Shown in pieces: positions 42,656 to 51,658 of a stretch of 64,000 bases of DNA. The notes beneath the pieces were generated by a model that searched no databases, was not told the origin of the DNA, and saw only the letters and a program-made list of their open reading frames with translations. The position numbers were made by a program, and so were the translations under genes. The DNA is from an uncultured Lentibacter sp. GTDB lineage: Bacteria > Pseudomonadota > Alphaproteobacteria > Rhodobacterales > Rhodobacteraceae. Where the stretch lies: the NCBI RefSeq assembly GCF_937123735.1, contig NZ_CAKZKL010000007.1, positions 62,001 to 126,000 on the forward strand, written 5' to 3'. Each line of letters opens with the position of its first letter. The first letter of the stretch is position 1.

Positions 42656-43203
42656 GGATCATCGCGGGGCGACATCGCGGGCTGGCGCTCGCCACAGTGG
42701 GCAAGGGCGACAGCGCCGCGCATCTGCGCCCCACCTCTGATCGTGTGCGCGAAAGCCTGTTCAACATCCTCGCCCATCACGGCCAGCCCCAAGGCGCGCG
42801 CGTGCTCGATCTGTTCGCAGGCACAGGCGCGCTCGGCCTTGAGGCGCTCTCGCGCGGCGCGACCCATGTGAGCTATGTCGAAAACGGCCGCACTGGCCAA
42901 AAGCTTATCCGTGAAAACCTCGCCAAAGCCCGCCGCACACAAGACGCCACCCTGCTCACCGCCGATGCCACAAGCCTGCCGCCCGCGCCCCTGCCCTGCA
43001 CGCTGGTGTTTCTCGATCCGCCCTATGGAAAATCGCTGGGCGAACAGGCCCTCACCTCCGCCCGCGCGCAAGGCTGGCTGGCGCCAAATGCGCTCATCGT
43101 CTGGGAAGAAAGCGCGCCCATGCTGCCGCCTTCGGGCTTCACGCTGCAAGACCAGCGCAAATACGGCAGCACAGTCATCACGCTTCTGCGGCTTGCGCCT
43201 TAA
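42652..43203 (+). CDS. rsmD: 16S rRNA (guanine(966)-N2)-methyltransferase RsmD
   Basis: 183 aa from a GTG start overlapping the previous stop (GTGA). The family start MRIIAGRHRGLAL is followed by LRPTSDRVRESLFNIL, the SAM-binding VLDLFAGTGALGLEALSRGA and the catalytic LVFLDPPYGKSLG (D-P-P-Y). It methylates a guanine in helix 31 of 16S rRNA during small-subunit assembly. It converges on map with a 4-nt overlap. Confidence 0.95.
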   Translation: MRIIAGRHRGLALATVGKGDSAAHLRPTSDRVRESLFNILAHHGQPQGARVLDLFAGTGALGLEALSRGATHVSYVENGRTGQKLIRENLAKARRTQDATLLTADATSLPPAPLPCTLVFLDPPYGKSLGEQALTSARAQGWLAPNALIVWEESAPMLPPSGFTLQDQRKYGSTVITLLRLAP

Positions 43204-44009
43204 TAGGTCGGGTGAAACTTGCCCGCAGGCGAGAGCGTGAATATCTCGCAGCCCGTGGCCGTCACCCCGATAGAGTGCTCAAACTGCGCGCTGAGAGACT
43301 TGTCGCGCGTCACAGCCGTCCAGTCATCCGCCAAAACCTTGGTCTCCGGCCGCCCGAGGTTCACCATCGGCTCAATGGTGAAAAACATCCCCTCTTCCAG
43401 AACCGGCCCCGTGCCCTCGCGGCCATAATGCAGCACATTGGGCGGCGCATGAAACACCGTGCCCAGCCCGTGGCCGCAAAAATCTCGCACCACGCTCATC
43501 CGGTGGCCTTCCACAAAGCTCTGGATCGCATGGCCGATGTCGCCAAAGGTATTGCCCGGCTTCACCGCCGCAATCCCCTTGAACAGCGCCTCATGGGTCA
43601 CCTCGATAAGCCGCTCCGCCTTGCGCCCCAGCTTTCCGGCCACAAACATGCGCGAGGTGTCGCCAAACCAGCCATCCACAATCACCGTCACATCAATGTT
43701 GAGAATGTCGCCGTCCTTGAGCTTCTTGTCTGAAGGAATGCCGTGGCAAACCACATGGTTGATCGAAATACAGCTCGCGTGTTGATACCCGCGATAGCCG
43801 ATCGTGGCCGAAGTGGCCCCCGCCGCGTTGACCATCGCCTCGATGATCCGGTCAATCTCACCTGTGCTCTGGCCGACAAAAACATGCTCGGCAATCCGGT
43901 CCAGAATATCCGCCGCCAAATGCCCCGCCTTGCGCATCCCGGCAAAATCCGCCTCGTTGTGCAGGCGAATGCCGTCTCTGGTCACCGGTCCTTTATATGC
44001 ATCAACCAC
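43200..44009 (-). CDS. map: Type I methionine aminopeptidase
   Basis: Removes the N-terminal Met from nascent proteins. 269 aa. The five metal ligands are in recognisable motifs: ILNIDVTVIVDGWFGDTSRM (two Asp), RDFCGHGLGTVFHAPPNVLH (His), GMFFTIEPMVNLG (Glu) and SAQFEHSIGVT (Glu). The substrate-side histidine is in YQHASCISINHVVCHG. It is separated from sfsA upstream by about 207 nt, which contain a dispersed motif. Confidence 0.96.
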   Translation of the reverse strand: MVDAYKGPVTRDGIRLHNEADFAGMRKAGHLAADILDRIAEHVFVGQSTGEIDRIIEAMVNAAGATSATIGYRGYQHASCISINHVVCHGIPSDKKLKDGDILNIDVTVIVDGWFGDTSRMFVAGKLGRKAERLIEVTHEALFKGIAAVKPGNTFGDIGHAIQSFVEGHRMSVVRDFCGHGLGTVFHAPPNVLHYGREGTGPVLEEGMFFTIEPMVNLGRPETKVLADDWTAVTRDKSLSAQFEHSIGVTATGCEIFTLSPAGKFHPTY

Positions 44010-44102
44010 GGGGCTGCCTCATCTCTGTCCAATCAATTGACCCTGTTTAATTCGGATCGCAGCCAAGGGCCACCCCGTCCTTTAGTTGCGCGGCCCCATC
44101 CT

Positions 44103-44124
44103 CTTCTTCTGGTCAAAAATACCT
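44103..44124 (-). repeat. Dispersed intergenic motif, copy 2
   Basis: 22 bp identical to 14016-14037, starting CTTCTTCTGGTCAAAAATAC. It lies between sfsA (3' side) and map (5' side), the same context and orientation as copy 1. Confidence 0.6.
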
Positions 44125-44216
44125 CAAGCGCTGCCTTTCAACAGGCACGACAGCCGCGGTGCACGTCGCCTCTCGACACACCGCAATAAGAGCGGCGCGG
44201 CAGCGCCTCCGCTGGG

Positions 44217-44915
44217 TCAGAGCCGCAGGGGCAAAGGCTTGCCAAGGCCGATCTCTTCGGGGCTGATGATACAATCATAGGCCATCACCTCAACACCTGC
44301 CGCCATCGCCGCACGCAGGCCCGCCGCATAGGCAGGGTCAATGTCGCCCGCCACGCCCACCGCCTCGGCATCCGTGCGCTGCACGAGGAAAAACAGAACC
44401 GCCCTGTGCCCCTGGGCCACCATGGCGGCGAGCTCGTTCAAGTGTTTCAAACCGCGTGCCGTGACAGAATCCGGAAATTCCGCCAGCCCCGCTTGGCGCA
44501 TCAGCGTGACAGATTTCACCTCAAGATAGATATCCCGCGCCCCGCCTTGCAGCAAAAAGTCCACACGGCTCTTCTCGCCATAGCGCACTTCCGCACGCAG
44601 CTGTGCATAGTCCAGCCCGCCAATCTCGCCCGCCTTAAGCGCAGCTTTGAGCGCGCGGTTGGGCACAGCGGTGTCCACGCCTATAAAATGCCCCGCCCCC
44701 TGCTCCACCAGCCGCCAGCCGTATTTCAGCTTCTTCTTGGGGTCGTCATTGGGTTCCACCCAGATCCGCATCCCCGCCTCCGCCAGCCCCATCATCGAGC
44801 CGGGGTTGGCGCAATGCGCCACCGCCTCGCGCCCGTCCTCAAGGCGGATGTCGGCCAGAAAGCGTTTGTAGCGGCGCAAGAGTGTCGCAGGCTGAAGTGG
44901 GGTTTGAAAGCGCAT
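44217..44915 (-). CDS. sfsA: SfsA family DNA/RNA nuclease-like protein
   Basis: 232 aa with the SfsA landmarks: RRYKRFLADIRLEDGREAVA, HCANPGSMMGLAEAG, KLKYGWRLVEQGAGHFIGVD, RVDFLLQGGARDIYLEVKSV (the D...E-V-K nuclease core) and FPDSVTARGLKHLNELAAM. First described as a sugar fermentation stimulation protein, it has a restriction-nuclease-like fold and nucleic-acid binding. The biological role remains loose. It is divergent from the cinA-like gene with 45 nt between starts. Confidence 0.93.
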   Translation of the reverse strand: MRFQTPLQPATLLRRYKRFLADIRLEDGREAVAHCANPGSMMGLAEAGMRIWVEPNDDPKKKLKYGWRLVEQGAGHFIGVDTAVPNRALKAALKAGEIGGLDYAQLRAEVRYGEKSRVDFLLQGGARDIYLEVKSVTLMRQAGLAEFPDSVTARGLKHLNELAAMVAQGHRAVLFFLVQRTDAEAVGVAGDIDPAYAAGLRAAMAAGVEVMAYDCIISPEEIGLGKPLPLRL

Positions 44916-44960
44916 GGGTTACGGCCTATACCCAAGCCAACCCAGCTTCAAGGAAGACCC

Positions 44961-45692
44961 ATGCCAAACCCAACAGCCGCAATGCTCGTCATCGGTGACG
45001 AAATCCTCTCAGGCCGCACCCGCGACGCCAATATGCACCACCTCGCAGGCGAGCTCACCAAAGCGGGGATCGACCTGAAGGAAGTCCGCGTCGTCTCCGA
45101 TGATGCCGCCGCCATTGTCGCTGCCGTGCAGGCACTTTCCGCAAGCTATGACAGCGTCTTCACATCCGGCGGCATCGGCCCGACCCATGATGACATCACC
45201 GCCGATTGTATCGCCGAGGCTTTCGGCGCGCATATTGACGTGCGCGACGATGCCCGCGCGCTTCTGGCGGCCTTTTACGCCGAGACAGGCCGCGAGTTCA
45301 ACGCTGCGCGCATGCGCATGGCGCGCATCCCCGATGGCGCCACGCTGATTGACAACCCTGTCTCCATCGCGCCGGGGTTCACACTTGGCAATGTGCATGT
45401 GATGGCCGGTGTGCCATCGGTTTTCAAGGCCATGCTCGCATCGGTGCTGCCCAAGCTCACAGGCGGCGCACCACTTCTGAGCCAGAGCCTGCGCATCAAC
45501 CGCGGCGAAGGCGATATCGCAGGCCCCTTGGCCGAGCTTGCGGCGCGCTACCCCGCGCTGTCCATCGGCTCCTACCCGTTTCAGGAAAATGGCGTCTACG
45601 GTGCCAATATCGTGATGCGCAGCGCCGATGGTCCACTGCTCGACAAAGCCATGTGCGAACTTGCGGAGATCTTCCCCGATGACGCTGCCTGA
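44961..45692 (+). CDS. CinA N-terminal-type molybdopterin-binding protein
   Basis: 243 aa from the ATG at 44961, with AAGGAAG upstream. It contains only the MoCF-biosynthesis-like domain: LVIGDEILSGRTRDANMHHL, SVFTSGGIGPTHDDITADCI and IDNPVSIAPGFTLGNVHVMA, then GVPSVFKAM. The C-terminal nicotinamide-nucleotide amidase domain of full CinA is absent, as in many short 'competence/damage-inducible protein A' homologues, which may act on NAD-derived pyrophosphates. The next gene starts inside its last codons. Confidence 0.9.
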   Translation: MPNPTAAMLVIGDEILSGRTRDANMHHLAGELTKAGIDLKEVRVVSDDAAAIVAAVQALSASYDSVFTSGGIGPTHDDITADCIAEAFGAHIDVRDDARALLAAFYAETGREFNAARMRMARIPDGATLIDNPVSIAPGFTLGNVHVMAGVPSVFKAMLASVLPKLTGGAPLLSQSLRINRGEGDIAGPLAELAARYPALSIGSYPFQENGVYGANIVMRSADGPLLDKAMCELAEIFPDDAA

Positions 45693-46410
45693 TATCCACA
45701 CCCTCTATGAGGTGCTCGACAACACATGGCCCGCCTTGCGCAGCTTTGAAACCGGTCCCTGGCGCATCCGAGAAGGCGCTGGCGGTGGCCAGAGGGTGAG
45801 CGCCACAACCGCGCGTCAGCCCGCCCGGGCTGACGCGCTGGCGCTGGCCGAAGCGGCCATGGAGGCGCTCGGCCAGCCCAAGCTCTTCATGATCCGCGAA
45901 GGCGACGAGGCGCTCGATGCGCTGCTTGCGGCGGCGGGTTATGTGGTGCACGACCCGGTCACAGCCTATGTCGCCCCGGTCTCGCTCTTTGAAGGCAAAC
46001 ACCCTCCACGCGTCTGCGCGCTTCTCGCCTGGGAGCCGCTGGCCATCATGCGCGACATCTGGGCCAAAGGCGGTATTGATGCCGGGCGCATCGCGGTGAT
46101 GCACCGCGCAAAAGGCCCCAAGACAGGCCTCATCGGGCGGCTCAACGATCACCCCGCTGCCGCCGCCTTCTGCGCCATTCACAAAGGCGTCGCCATGGTC
46201 CACGCGCTCGAAGTGCTGCCCCACCAGCGCCAGCAGAACATGGGCAAATACGCCATGTATGAGCTGGCCCATTGGGCCGCGCGCAACGGGGCCAGCCACA
46301 TCTCGCTGGTGGTGACACAGGCCAATGCGGCCGGCAATGCGCTCTATACTTCCCTCGGCATGACATCTGTGGGACAGTATCACTACCGCCTCAAGAAAGA
46401 AGGTTCCTAA
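45679..46410 (+). CDS. GNAT-family N-acetyltransferase
   Basis: 243 aa. The ATG at 45679 overlaps the end of the CinA-like gene by 14 nt. The acetyl-CoA site is seen in the C-terminal half: MVHALEVLPHQRQQNMGKYA (the V-x-P-x-x-R-x-x-x-x-G pattern) followed by VTQANAAGNALYTSLGMTSV, with YHYRLKK at the end. The first 100 residues are less conserved and may form a second, degenerate GNAT lobe. The substrate is unknown. It precedes the AhpD-like gene by 1 nt. Confidence 0.88.
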   Translation: MTLPDIHTLYEVLDNTWPALRSFETGPWRIREGAGGGQRVSATTARQPARADALALAEAAMEALGQPKLFMIREGDEALDALLAAAGYVVHDPVTAYVAPVSLFEGKHPPRVCALLAWEPLAIMRDIWAKGGIDAGRIAVMHRAKGPKTGLIGRLNDHPAAAAFCAIHKGVAMVHALEVLPHQRQQNMGKYAMYELAHWAARNGASHISLVVTQANAAGNALYTSLGMTSVGQYHYRLKKEGS

Positions 46411-46411
46411 G

Positions 46412-46981
46412 ATGCCCCGAAAGCAGCCCACGGCGCTCGACCTGCCCATGGTCGATCCGCTTCCCGACGCCACGCAAAAGTATTTTGACATCTGTCAGGA
46501 CAAGCTCGGCCTCGTGCCAAATGTGCTGCAAGCCTATGCTTTCGACATCGACAAGCTCAACGCCTTCACGGCGCTCTACAATGACCTGATGCTGGCCCAA
46601 AGCGGCCTCAGCAAGCTTGAACGCGAGATGATCGCGGTGGCCGTGTCCTCCATCAACAAGTGCTTTTACTGCCTCACAGCCCACGGCCAGGCCGTGCGCC
46701 AGCTCTCGGGCGACCCTGTGCTGGGCGAAATGATGGTGATGAACTGGCGCGCCGCCGATCTCGATGCGCGCCAGAGCGCCATGCTCGCCTTTGCAGAGAA
46801 GGTCACGCTGGCCAGCTATACGATCGTGGAGGCCGACCGCGAGGCCCTGCGCGCTGTCGGCTTTTCTGACCGCGACATCTGGGACATCGCCAATGTCGCC
46901 GGCTTTTACAACATGACAAACCGGGTGGCCTCCGCCACAGATATGCGCCCCAATGACGAGTATCACGCACAGTCGCGTTAA
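46412..46981 (+). CDS. Peroxidase-related (AhpD/carboxymuconolactone-like) protein
   Basis: 189 aa. The alkylhydroperoxidase-like redox motif C-x-x-C is in SSINKCFYCLTAHGQAVRQL, within the helical AhpD-type core, and the end INNTNRVASATDM-like segment (FYNMTNRVASATDMRPNDEY) matches the 'uncharacterised peroxidase-related enzyme' family. It probably reduces peroxides using a lipoyl or thiol donor. It overlaps the next gene by 29 nt. Confidence 0.9.
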   Translation: MPRKQPTALDLPMVDPLPDATQKYFDICQDKLGLVPNVLQAYAFDIDKLNAFTALYNDLMLAQSGLSKLEREMIAVAVSSINKCFYCLTAHGQAVRQLSGDPVLGEMMVMNWRAADLDARQSAMLAFAEKVTLASYTIVEADREALRAVGFSDRDIWDIANVAGFYNMTNRVASATDMRPNDEYHAQSR

Positions 46982-47999
46982 ATCCGGCATCACCGCTCTG
47001 GTGTTGTCCTGCCTTGCCGCCGGCCCGCTTCGGGCCGAGGCGCTTGCGCTGCCATCCAACGCCAACCTCACCTTTGAACAGGTGAAAAACCAGGGCAGCT
47101 ACGCCGCGCCCGTCGCGCCCTATTCCGGCGGGCTGCTGCCGGTGTCTGACGTGACAGGCCGCGTCACCAAACAAGCCTACCGCATCCCGCAACAGGGCGT
47201 CACACCGCAACAGATCCTGACCCCTCTGGAAGAAAGCCTCGCTGGCGCGGGCTTTGAAATCCTCTTCAAATGCCAAGACAGGCTGTGCGGCGGGTTTGAT
47301 TTTCGCTTTGCCACCGATGTGGTGGCCGCGCCCGACATGTTTGTTGATCTGTTTGACTACATCTTTCTCACAGCCCGGCGGGCCCCGCCTCCCGCCAGCG
47401 CCCCCAAGGGTGCCAGCGCAGAAGGCCCTGCGCAGGAAACAGCCGAATTTGTCACCCTTCTCGCCAGCCGGGATGCATCGGCGGGCTATGTGCAAATCGT
47501 GCAGGTTCTGCCCGACGGGGCAGAACCGCTGCAAACCGCTGCCAGCGCCCCGCTCCTGGCCAGCCCTGAAAGCGCTTTTGGCCCACCACAGGCCGCGCTG
47601 AGCGGCGAAGGCCTCAGCGCAGCCCGCTTTGAGAGTGCGTTGGAAAGCCGTGGCCATCTGGTCCTGGGCGATCTCACGTTTGAAACCGGTGCCGCCCAGC
47701 TTGGCGCGGGCCCCTTTGAAAGCCTCGCCACGCTCGCCGGTTTCCTGCTGGCAGATGACAACCGCCGGGTTGTCCTTGTCGGTCACACAGATGCCACCGG
47801 CGCGCTCGAAGGCAATATTGCCCTCTCCAAACGGCGCGCGGGGGCTGTCATGGAGCGGCTGGCTGCCGCCTATGGCGTCCCGCCGGCACAGATGCAAGCC
47901 GAGGGCATGGGCTATCTCTCCCCCGTCACCAGCAATCTCACCGACGCAGGCCGCGAGGCCAACCGGCGGGTGGAAGTGATCCTGCTCAACACCGATTAG
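46953..47999 (+). CDS. OmpA-family envelope protein
   Basis: 348 aa. The N-terminal signal peptide is SGITALVLSCLAAGPLRAEA (about 11-30). A central region (about 31-220) has the NQGSYAAPVAPYSGG opening and the pair of Cys in KCQDRLCGG, resembling DUF4892. The C-terminal OmpA peptidoglycan-binding domain has VVLVGHTDATGALEGNIALS, KRRAGAVMERL and GREANRRVEVILLN. The mature protein should sit in the periplasm bound to the cell wall, possibly attached to the outer membrane. The start lies inside the previous gene. Confidence 0.88.
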   Translation: MTSITHSRVKSGITALVLSCLAAGPLRAEALALPSNANLTFEQVKNQGSYAAPVAPYSGGLLPVSDVTGRVTKQAYRIPQQGVTPQQILTPLEESLAGAGFEILFKCQDRLCGGFDFRFATDVVAAPDMFVDLFDYIFLTARRAPPPASAPKGASAEGPAQETAEFVTLLASRDASAGYVQIVQVLPDGAEPLQTAASAPLLASPESAFGPPQAALSGEGLSAARFESALESRGHLVLGDLTFETGAAQLGAGPFESLATLAGFLLADDNRRVVLVGHTDATGALEGNIALSKRRAGAVMERLAAAYGVPPAQMQAEGMGYLSPVTSNLTDAGREANRRVEVILLNTD

Positions 48000-48101
48000 G
48001 CCACCCCGGGGTGCCACAGGGTGCCCGACGGAGCCATAAGGAGCCACAGGCTTTGACGCGCGTCCGAGAGGGCCGGCCAAAGACTTGACGGGCGGGCTGC
48101 G

Positions 48102-48119
48102 AACAGGCATCTGCCTGTT
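48102..48119 (+). other. Palindrome touching the DUF952 start codon
   Basis: AACAGGCA and TGCCTGTT are perfect reverse complements around a central TC, ending one base before the ATG at 48120. As RNA this would be a 7-bp hairpin with a 4-nt loop, leaving no room for a ribosome-binding site. Confidence 0.55.
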
Positions 48120-48464
48120 ATGCTAGTCCTCAAGATATTCCGCGCCGCCGAATGGGCGGCCCTGCAAGCCCAAGGCGAGAGTCAGGGCGCGCCCGTCGAT
48201 ATAGCCGATGGCTATGTGCATTTCTCCACCCCCGAACAGGCGCAGGAAACCGCCGCCAAGCATTTTGCGGGCGTCGAGGGCCTCGTGCTTCTGGCGGTCA
48301 ACGCCGCAACGCTGGGCGATGATCTCAAATGGGAGGTCTCCCGCGGCGGGGCGCTCTTCCCGCATCTTTACCGCAACATCCGCCTGTCTGATGTCACCGC
48401 AAGCTACCCCTTGCCGCTGGTGGACGGCGTGCATGTCTTCCCCGCAGAGGTGCTGGCCCAATGA
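48120..48464 (+). CDS. DUF952 domain-containing protein
   Basis: A 114-aa small cytosolic protein; the whole length is one DUF952 domain: [17 protein letters not shown], then [20 protein letters not shown], the family signature, and [20 protein letters not shown]. The fold is related to ADP-ribosyltransferase-like glutathione-transferase-type barrels, with no proven reaction. The family start confirms ATG 48120 even though no ribosome-binding site precedes it. It overlaps pyrD by ATGA. Confidence 0.9.
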   Translation: MLVLKIFRAAEWAALQAQGESQGAPVDIADGYVHFSTPEQAQETAAKHFAGVEGLVLLAVNAATLGDDLKWEVSRGGALFPHLYRNIRLSDVTASYPLPLVDGVHVFPAEVLAQ

Positions 48465-49519
48465 AGACGCTCGAACGCCTCGCCCTAAAAGCCATGCACA
48501 AGCTTGACCCTGAGCGCGCGCACGGGCTTGCCATCTCTGCGCTCAAAATGGGCCTCGTGCCGCTCGCAGGCCCCGTCACCTCGCCGCGCCTTGCCACAAC
48601 CCTTGCGGGGCTTTCGCTGCCCAACCCCGTCGGCCTCGCCGCAGGCTTTGACAAAAACGCCGACGTGCTCGCGCCGCTTTCGCGCGCGGGGTTCGGCTTT
48701 GTCGAGGTCGGGGCCATCACACCGCGCGCGCAGCCTGGCAACCCCAAGCCGCGCCTCTTCCGCCTCATGGAAGACCGCGCCGCGATCAACCGCTTCGGCT
48801 TTAACAACCGTGGCATGGAAGAGGCCAACACGCGCCTCGCGCAGCGCCCGCAAGAGGCTGTCATCGGCCTCAATCTCGGGGCCAACAAAGACAGCGAGAA
48901 CCGCGCCGAAGATTTCGCCCGCGTCCTCAGCTACTGCGGCGCGCATCTTGATTTTGCCACCGTCAATGTCTCCTCGCCCAACACGGAAAAGCTGCGCGAC
49001 CTTCAGGGGGCCGAGGCGCTCACAGCCCTGCTCGCAGGCGTGATGGAGGCCAACAGCTGGCTAAAAAAGCCGCTGCCTGTGTTTCTCAAAGTTGCGCCCG
49101 ACCTCACCGATACGGAGATCAGCGAAATCGCCGATGTGGCGCTGGCGCAGGGCCTTGCCGGCATCATCGCCACCAACACGACCCTCAGCCGCGAAGGCCT
49201 CGCCAGCGCACACCGCGATCAGGCGGGCGGCCTTTCCGGCGCACCGCTGTTCACGCGCTCCACGCAGGTCTTGGCCAAGCTCTCCAAAGCCACTGAGGGC
49301 AAGCTGCCGCTCATCGGCGTGGGCGGCATCGCCACCGCCGCGCAGGCGTTTGAGAAAATTCGCGCAGGGGCCAGCGCCGTGCAGCTTTACACAGCGCTTG
49401 TCTATCACGGCCTCGGGCTGGCCGCCGAAATCGCCCGCGGGCTTGATACGCTCCTGGAAGAACACGGCTTTGCCACGGTCGCCGAGGCCACAGGCACAGG
49501 GAGAGACGCATGGCTCTGA
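48461..49519 (+). CDS. pyrD: Quinone-dependent dihydroorotate dehydrogenase
   Basis: Oxidises dihydroorotate to orotate in pyrimidine synthesis, passing electrons to quinone at the inner membrane. 352 aa, class 2 type, with the N-terminal helical extension ([20 protein letters not shown]). FMN and substrate motifs are [57 protein letters not shown] (the catalytic Ser is in this region) and [18 protein letters not shown]. It is linked to DUF952 upstream and overlaps the arsC-like gene by 10 nt. Confidence 0.96.
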   Translation: MKTLERLALKAMHKLDPERAHGLAISALKMGLVPLAGPVTSPRLATTLAGLSLPNPVGLAAGFDKNADVLAPLSRAGFGFVEVGAITPRAQPGNPKPRLFRLMEDRAAINRFGFNNRGMEEANTRLAQRPQEAVIGLNLGANKDSENRAEDFARVLSYCGAHLDFATVNVSSPNTEKLRDLQGAEALTALLAGVMEANSWLKKPLPVFLKVAPDLTDTEISEIADVALAQGLAGIIATNTTLSREGLASAHRDQAGGLSGAPLFTRSTQVLAKLSKATEGKLPLIGVGGIATAAQAFEKIRAGASAVQLYTALVYHGLGLAAEIARGLDTLLEEHGFATVAEATGTGRDAWL

Positions 49520-49848
49520 TCATCTGGCACAACCCGCGCTGCTCCAAATCACGCCAGACACTGGCGTTGATCGCGGCGCATGACCCGCAAATCCGCCTCT
49601 ACCTGACAGATGCGCCCAGCGAGGCCGAGCTGCGCGCCGCCGCCGCTGCGCTCGGTGTGAGCGCCATCGAGATGATGCGCACCGGCGAGGCCGAATTTAA
49701 AGCCGAGAGCCTGAGCAAAGACAGCCCCGAAGAGGCGCTCTTTGCCGCCATGGCCCGCGTGCCCAAGCTCATCGAGCGGCCCATTGTATTCGCAGGGGAT
49801 AAAGCCGCCATAGGCCGCCCGCCCGAAGCCGTGCTCAGCCTACTCTAG
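49510..49848 (+). CDS. arsC: ArsC-family reductase (arsenate reductase-like)
   Basis: 112 aa, glutaredoxin-coupled ArsC type. The active-site Cys is in [38 protein letters not shown] and [20 protein letters not shown] supply the family's arginine region. It either reduces arsenate to arsenite or is the related YffB/Spx-like reductase. No arsR, arsB or acr3 is nearby, so an arsenic operon is not indicated. The last 14 nt overlap the convergent MATE gene. Confidence 0.85.
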   Translation: MALIIWHNPRCSKSRQTLALIAAHDPQIRLYLTDAPSEAELRAAAAALGVSAIEMMRTGEAEFKAESLSKDSPEEALFAAMARVPKLIERPIVFAGDKAAIGRPPEAVLSLL

Positions 49849-51154
49849 CCGCCCGCTCCAGCGCCGGATAGCGCAGCATCAGCGTGCCCGCGCGGGCAAC
49901 AAACGAAATGTGCAAGGCCAGCCAGAGCCCGTGGTTTTGCATCAGGGGCATCAGGCTCCAAGCCGCAATGACATAAATAACAAAAGCCACAGCCATCATA
50001 TTGCGCATATCCGCCGTGCGCGTCGCGCCGATGAAAATCCCGTCCATCTGCGTGAGGCCAACGATCATTACGGGCGCGGCCACCAGCCATGGCAGATAGC
50101 GCCGCGCCTCGGCCTGCACCTCGGGCGCCTTGGTCATGATGTCGATGAGTGCCGGCCCCAAAAGCCAGAAGCTGAGCGCCATCAGCACACCCAGCCCCAG
50201 CGCCCAATAGCTCGTGAGCAGCGCCGCACGGCGCAGCCGCGCCACCGCCGCCGCGCCAAAGGCCTTGCCCACAAGCGCCTCGGCGGCAAAGGCAAAGCCA
50301 TCCAGCGCATAACCGGTGATATGCAAAAACTGCAACAGCACCTGATTGGCCGCCAGCGTCACATCGCCAAAGCGCCCGCCGACCAGAAGGAACGACACGA
50401 AAATGCCCTGCAACAGCAACGAGCGGACCAGAATATCACTGTTCACCACCGCCATGCGCCTCAGCTTGATACGGTCAAACACCCGCGCCCAATCGCGCCA
50501 GGCGGTGTGGCGAAAGGCCTCGCGGCACATCCACAGCCCAAGGATCAGCCCCGACCATTCGGCAATAAACGTGGCCCAAGCGACCCCCGCCACACCCCAG
50601 CCGAAGGAGAGCACAAACAACAGGTCCAGCCCCACGTTGACCCCGTTCATCAAAAGCTGGATCCAGAGCACCTCCCGCGTGCGCTCCTGCGCAATCAGCC
50701 AGCCGGTGATCCCATACATCGCAATCGCCGCAGGGGCCGAGAAGATACGGATCTGCATGTAGCTTGCCGCAAGCCCCTCCACCTCCGCGCTCGCGGGCGA
50801 AAGGCGGAACGCCCCCCAGAAGAGAAGCGGCTGGATAAGGATGAAGAAAACACCCCCCGCAAAGCCGATCATCAACGCGCGGGTCAGCAGCGCGGCCACC
50901 TCGCCCGCCTCGCCACGGCCCGCCGCCTGGCTCGTTAGCCCGGTTGTGCCCATGCGCAAGAAGCCGAAGACCCAGTAAATGGCCGAAAGGATGACAGCCC
51001 CCACACCCACCGCCGCTATCGGCGCGGCATCCGGGATCTGGCCCACAACAGCCGTGTCCACCGCCCCCAGAATGGGAATGGTCACATTGGCCAGAAGGAT
51101 CGGAACGGCAATCTTGAGCACCCTGCGATGGGTGATCGCCTCAGGCTCAGTCAT
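49835..51154 (-). CDS. MATE-family efflux transporter
   Basis: A 439-aa membrane protein with about 12 hydrophobic segments. N-terminal VLKIAVPILLANVTIPILGA, then VDTAVVGQIPD, is the MATE opening, and GLTSQAAGRGEAGEVAALLT is the family's first-loop motif. The second half repeats the pattern (NQVLLQFLHITGYALDGFAF). It is closest to the DinF-like branch and exports organic cations or other toxic compounds using an ion gradient. Its start overlaps the end of the thioesterase gene by 8 nt. Confidence 0.92.
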   Translation of the reverse strand: MTEPEAITHRRVLKIAVPILLANVTIPILGAVDTAVVGQIPDAAPIAAVGVGAVILSAIYWVFGFLRMGTTGLTSQAAGRGEAGEVAALLTRALMIGFAGGVFFILIQPLLFWGAFRLSPASAEVEGLAASYMQIRIFSAPAAIAMYGITGWLIAQERTREVLWIQLLMNGVNVGLDLLFVLSFGWGVAGVAWATFIAEWSGLILGLWMCREAFRHTAWRDWARVFDRIKLRRMAVVNSDILVRSLLLQGIFVSFLLVGGRFGDVTLAANQVLLQFLHITGYALDGFAFAAEALVGKAFGAAAVARLRRAALLTSYWALGLGVLMALSFWLLGPALIDIMTKAPEVQAEARRYLPWLVAAPVMIVGLTQMDGIFIGATRTADMRNMMAVAFVIYVIAAWSLMPLMQNHGLWLALHISFVARAGTLMLRYPALERAARVG

Positions 51155-51656
51155 CCCGCCGTGGCATCAGAAAATGCCCCGTGCCTTGGGCAAAAATGCG
51201 GGCGCGGTTGTCCTGCCAGGCTTCCACATGCACGCTCGCATAGCGCCGGCCAGAGCGGTTCACCTTGGCGCGCGCATAGGCGTCGCGCGGCAGCCCCGTG
51301 CGCAGGTAGTCGATGGTAAAGTCGATGGTCTTGGGCAGGCGTGGCAAATGCCCTCTGACAACTTCGTCGGCGTCCAGCTCGCCGCGCTCGATCTCGTCCC
51401 AAAGCACAGACCAGCCCAGCCCGATCACGGCAGCAACCTCCATAAAGCCGGAAATGGCCCCACCATGCAGCGCCGGCAACAGAGGGTTGCCGATGAGCTT
51501 GTCGTCATAGGGCAAAATGGCGGTGAGCTCGTCGCCACGGCGGTCAAATTCGATCCCCATAAAGGTGATATAAGGCACACCATGCACCAGCGCGCTCAAG
51601 GCCGCATCCCGGCGCTGCTTGATCACCTGCACAGGTTCGGGGCGTTTGTAGGCCAT
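51147..51656 (-). CDS. PaaI-type hotdog thioesterase, copy A
   Basis: 169 aa. The hotdog-fold motif is LPALHGGAISGFMEVAAVIG (H-G-G-A with the downstream catalytic acidic residue replaced by Glu), and the substrate strand is TIDFTIDYLRTGLPRDAYAR. It hydrolyses acyl-CoA or acyl-carrier thioesters. The tandem position with a second member 3 nt away suggests a duplicated pair or a heteromeric enzyme. The C-terminal strand GHFLMPRRDD ends within the MATE start region. Confidence 0.88.
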   Translation of the reverse strand: MAYKRPEPVQVIKQRRDAALSALVHGVPYITFMGIEFDRRGDELTAILPYDDKLIGNPLLPALHGGAISGFMEVAAVIGLGWSVLWDEIERGELDADEVVRGHLPRLPKTIDFTIDYLRTGLPRDAYARAKVNRSGRRYASVHVEAWQDNRARIFAQGTGHFLMPRRDD

Positions 51657-51658
51657 GC

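Noticed and set aside
49510..49848. Arsenic-resistance operon
   Set aside because: Only a single ArsC-type gene coupled to pyrD; no arsR, arsenite pump or arsenite oxidase nearby.
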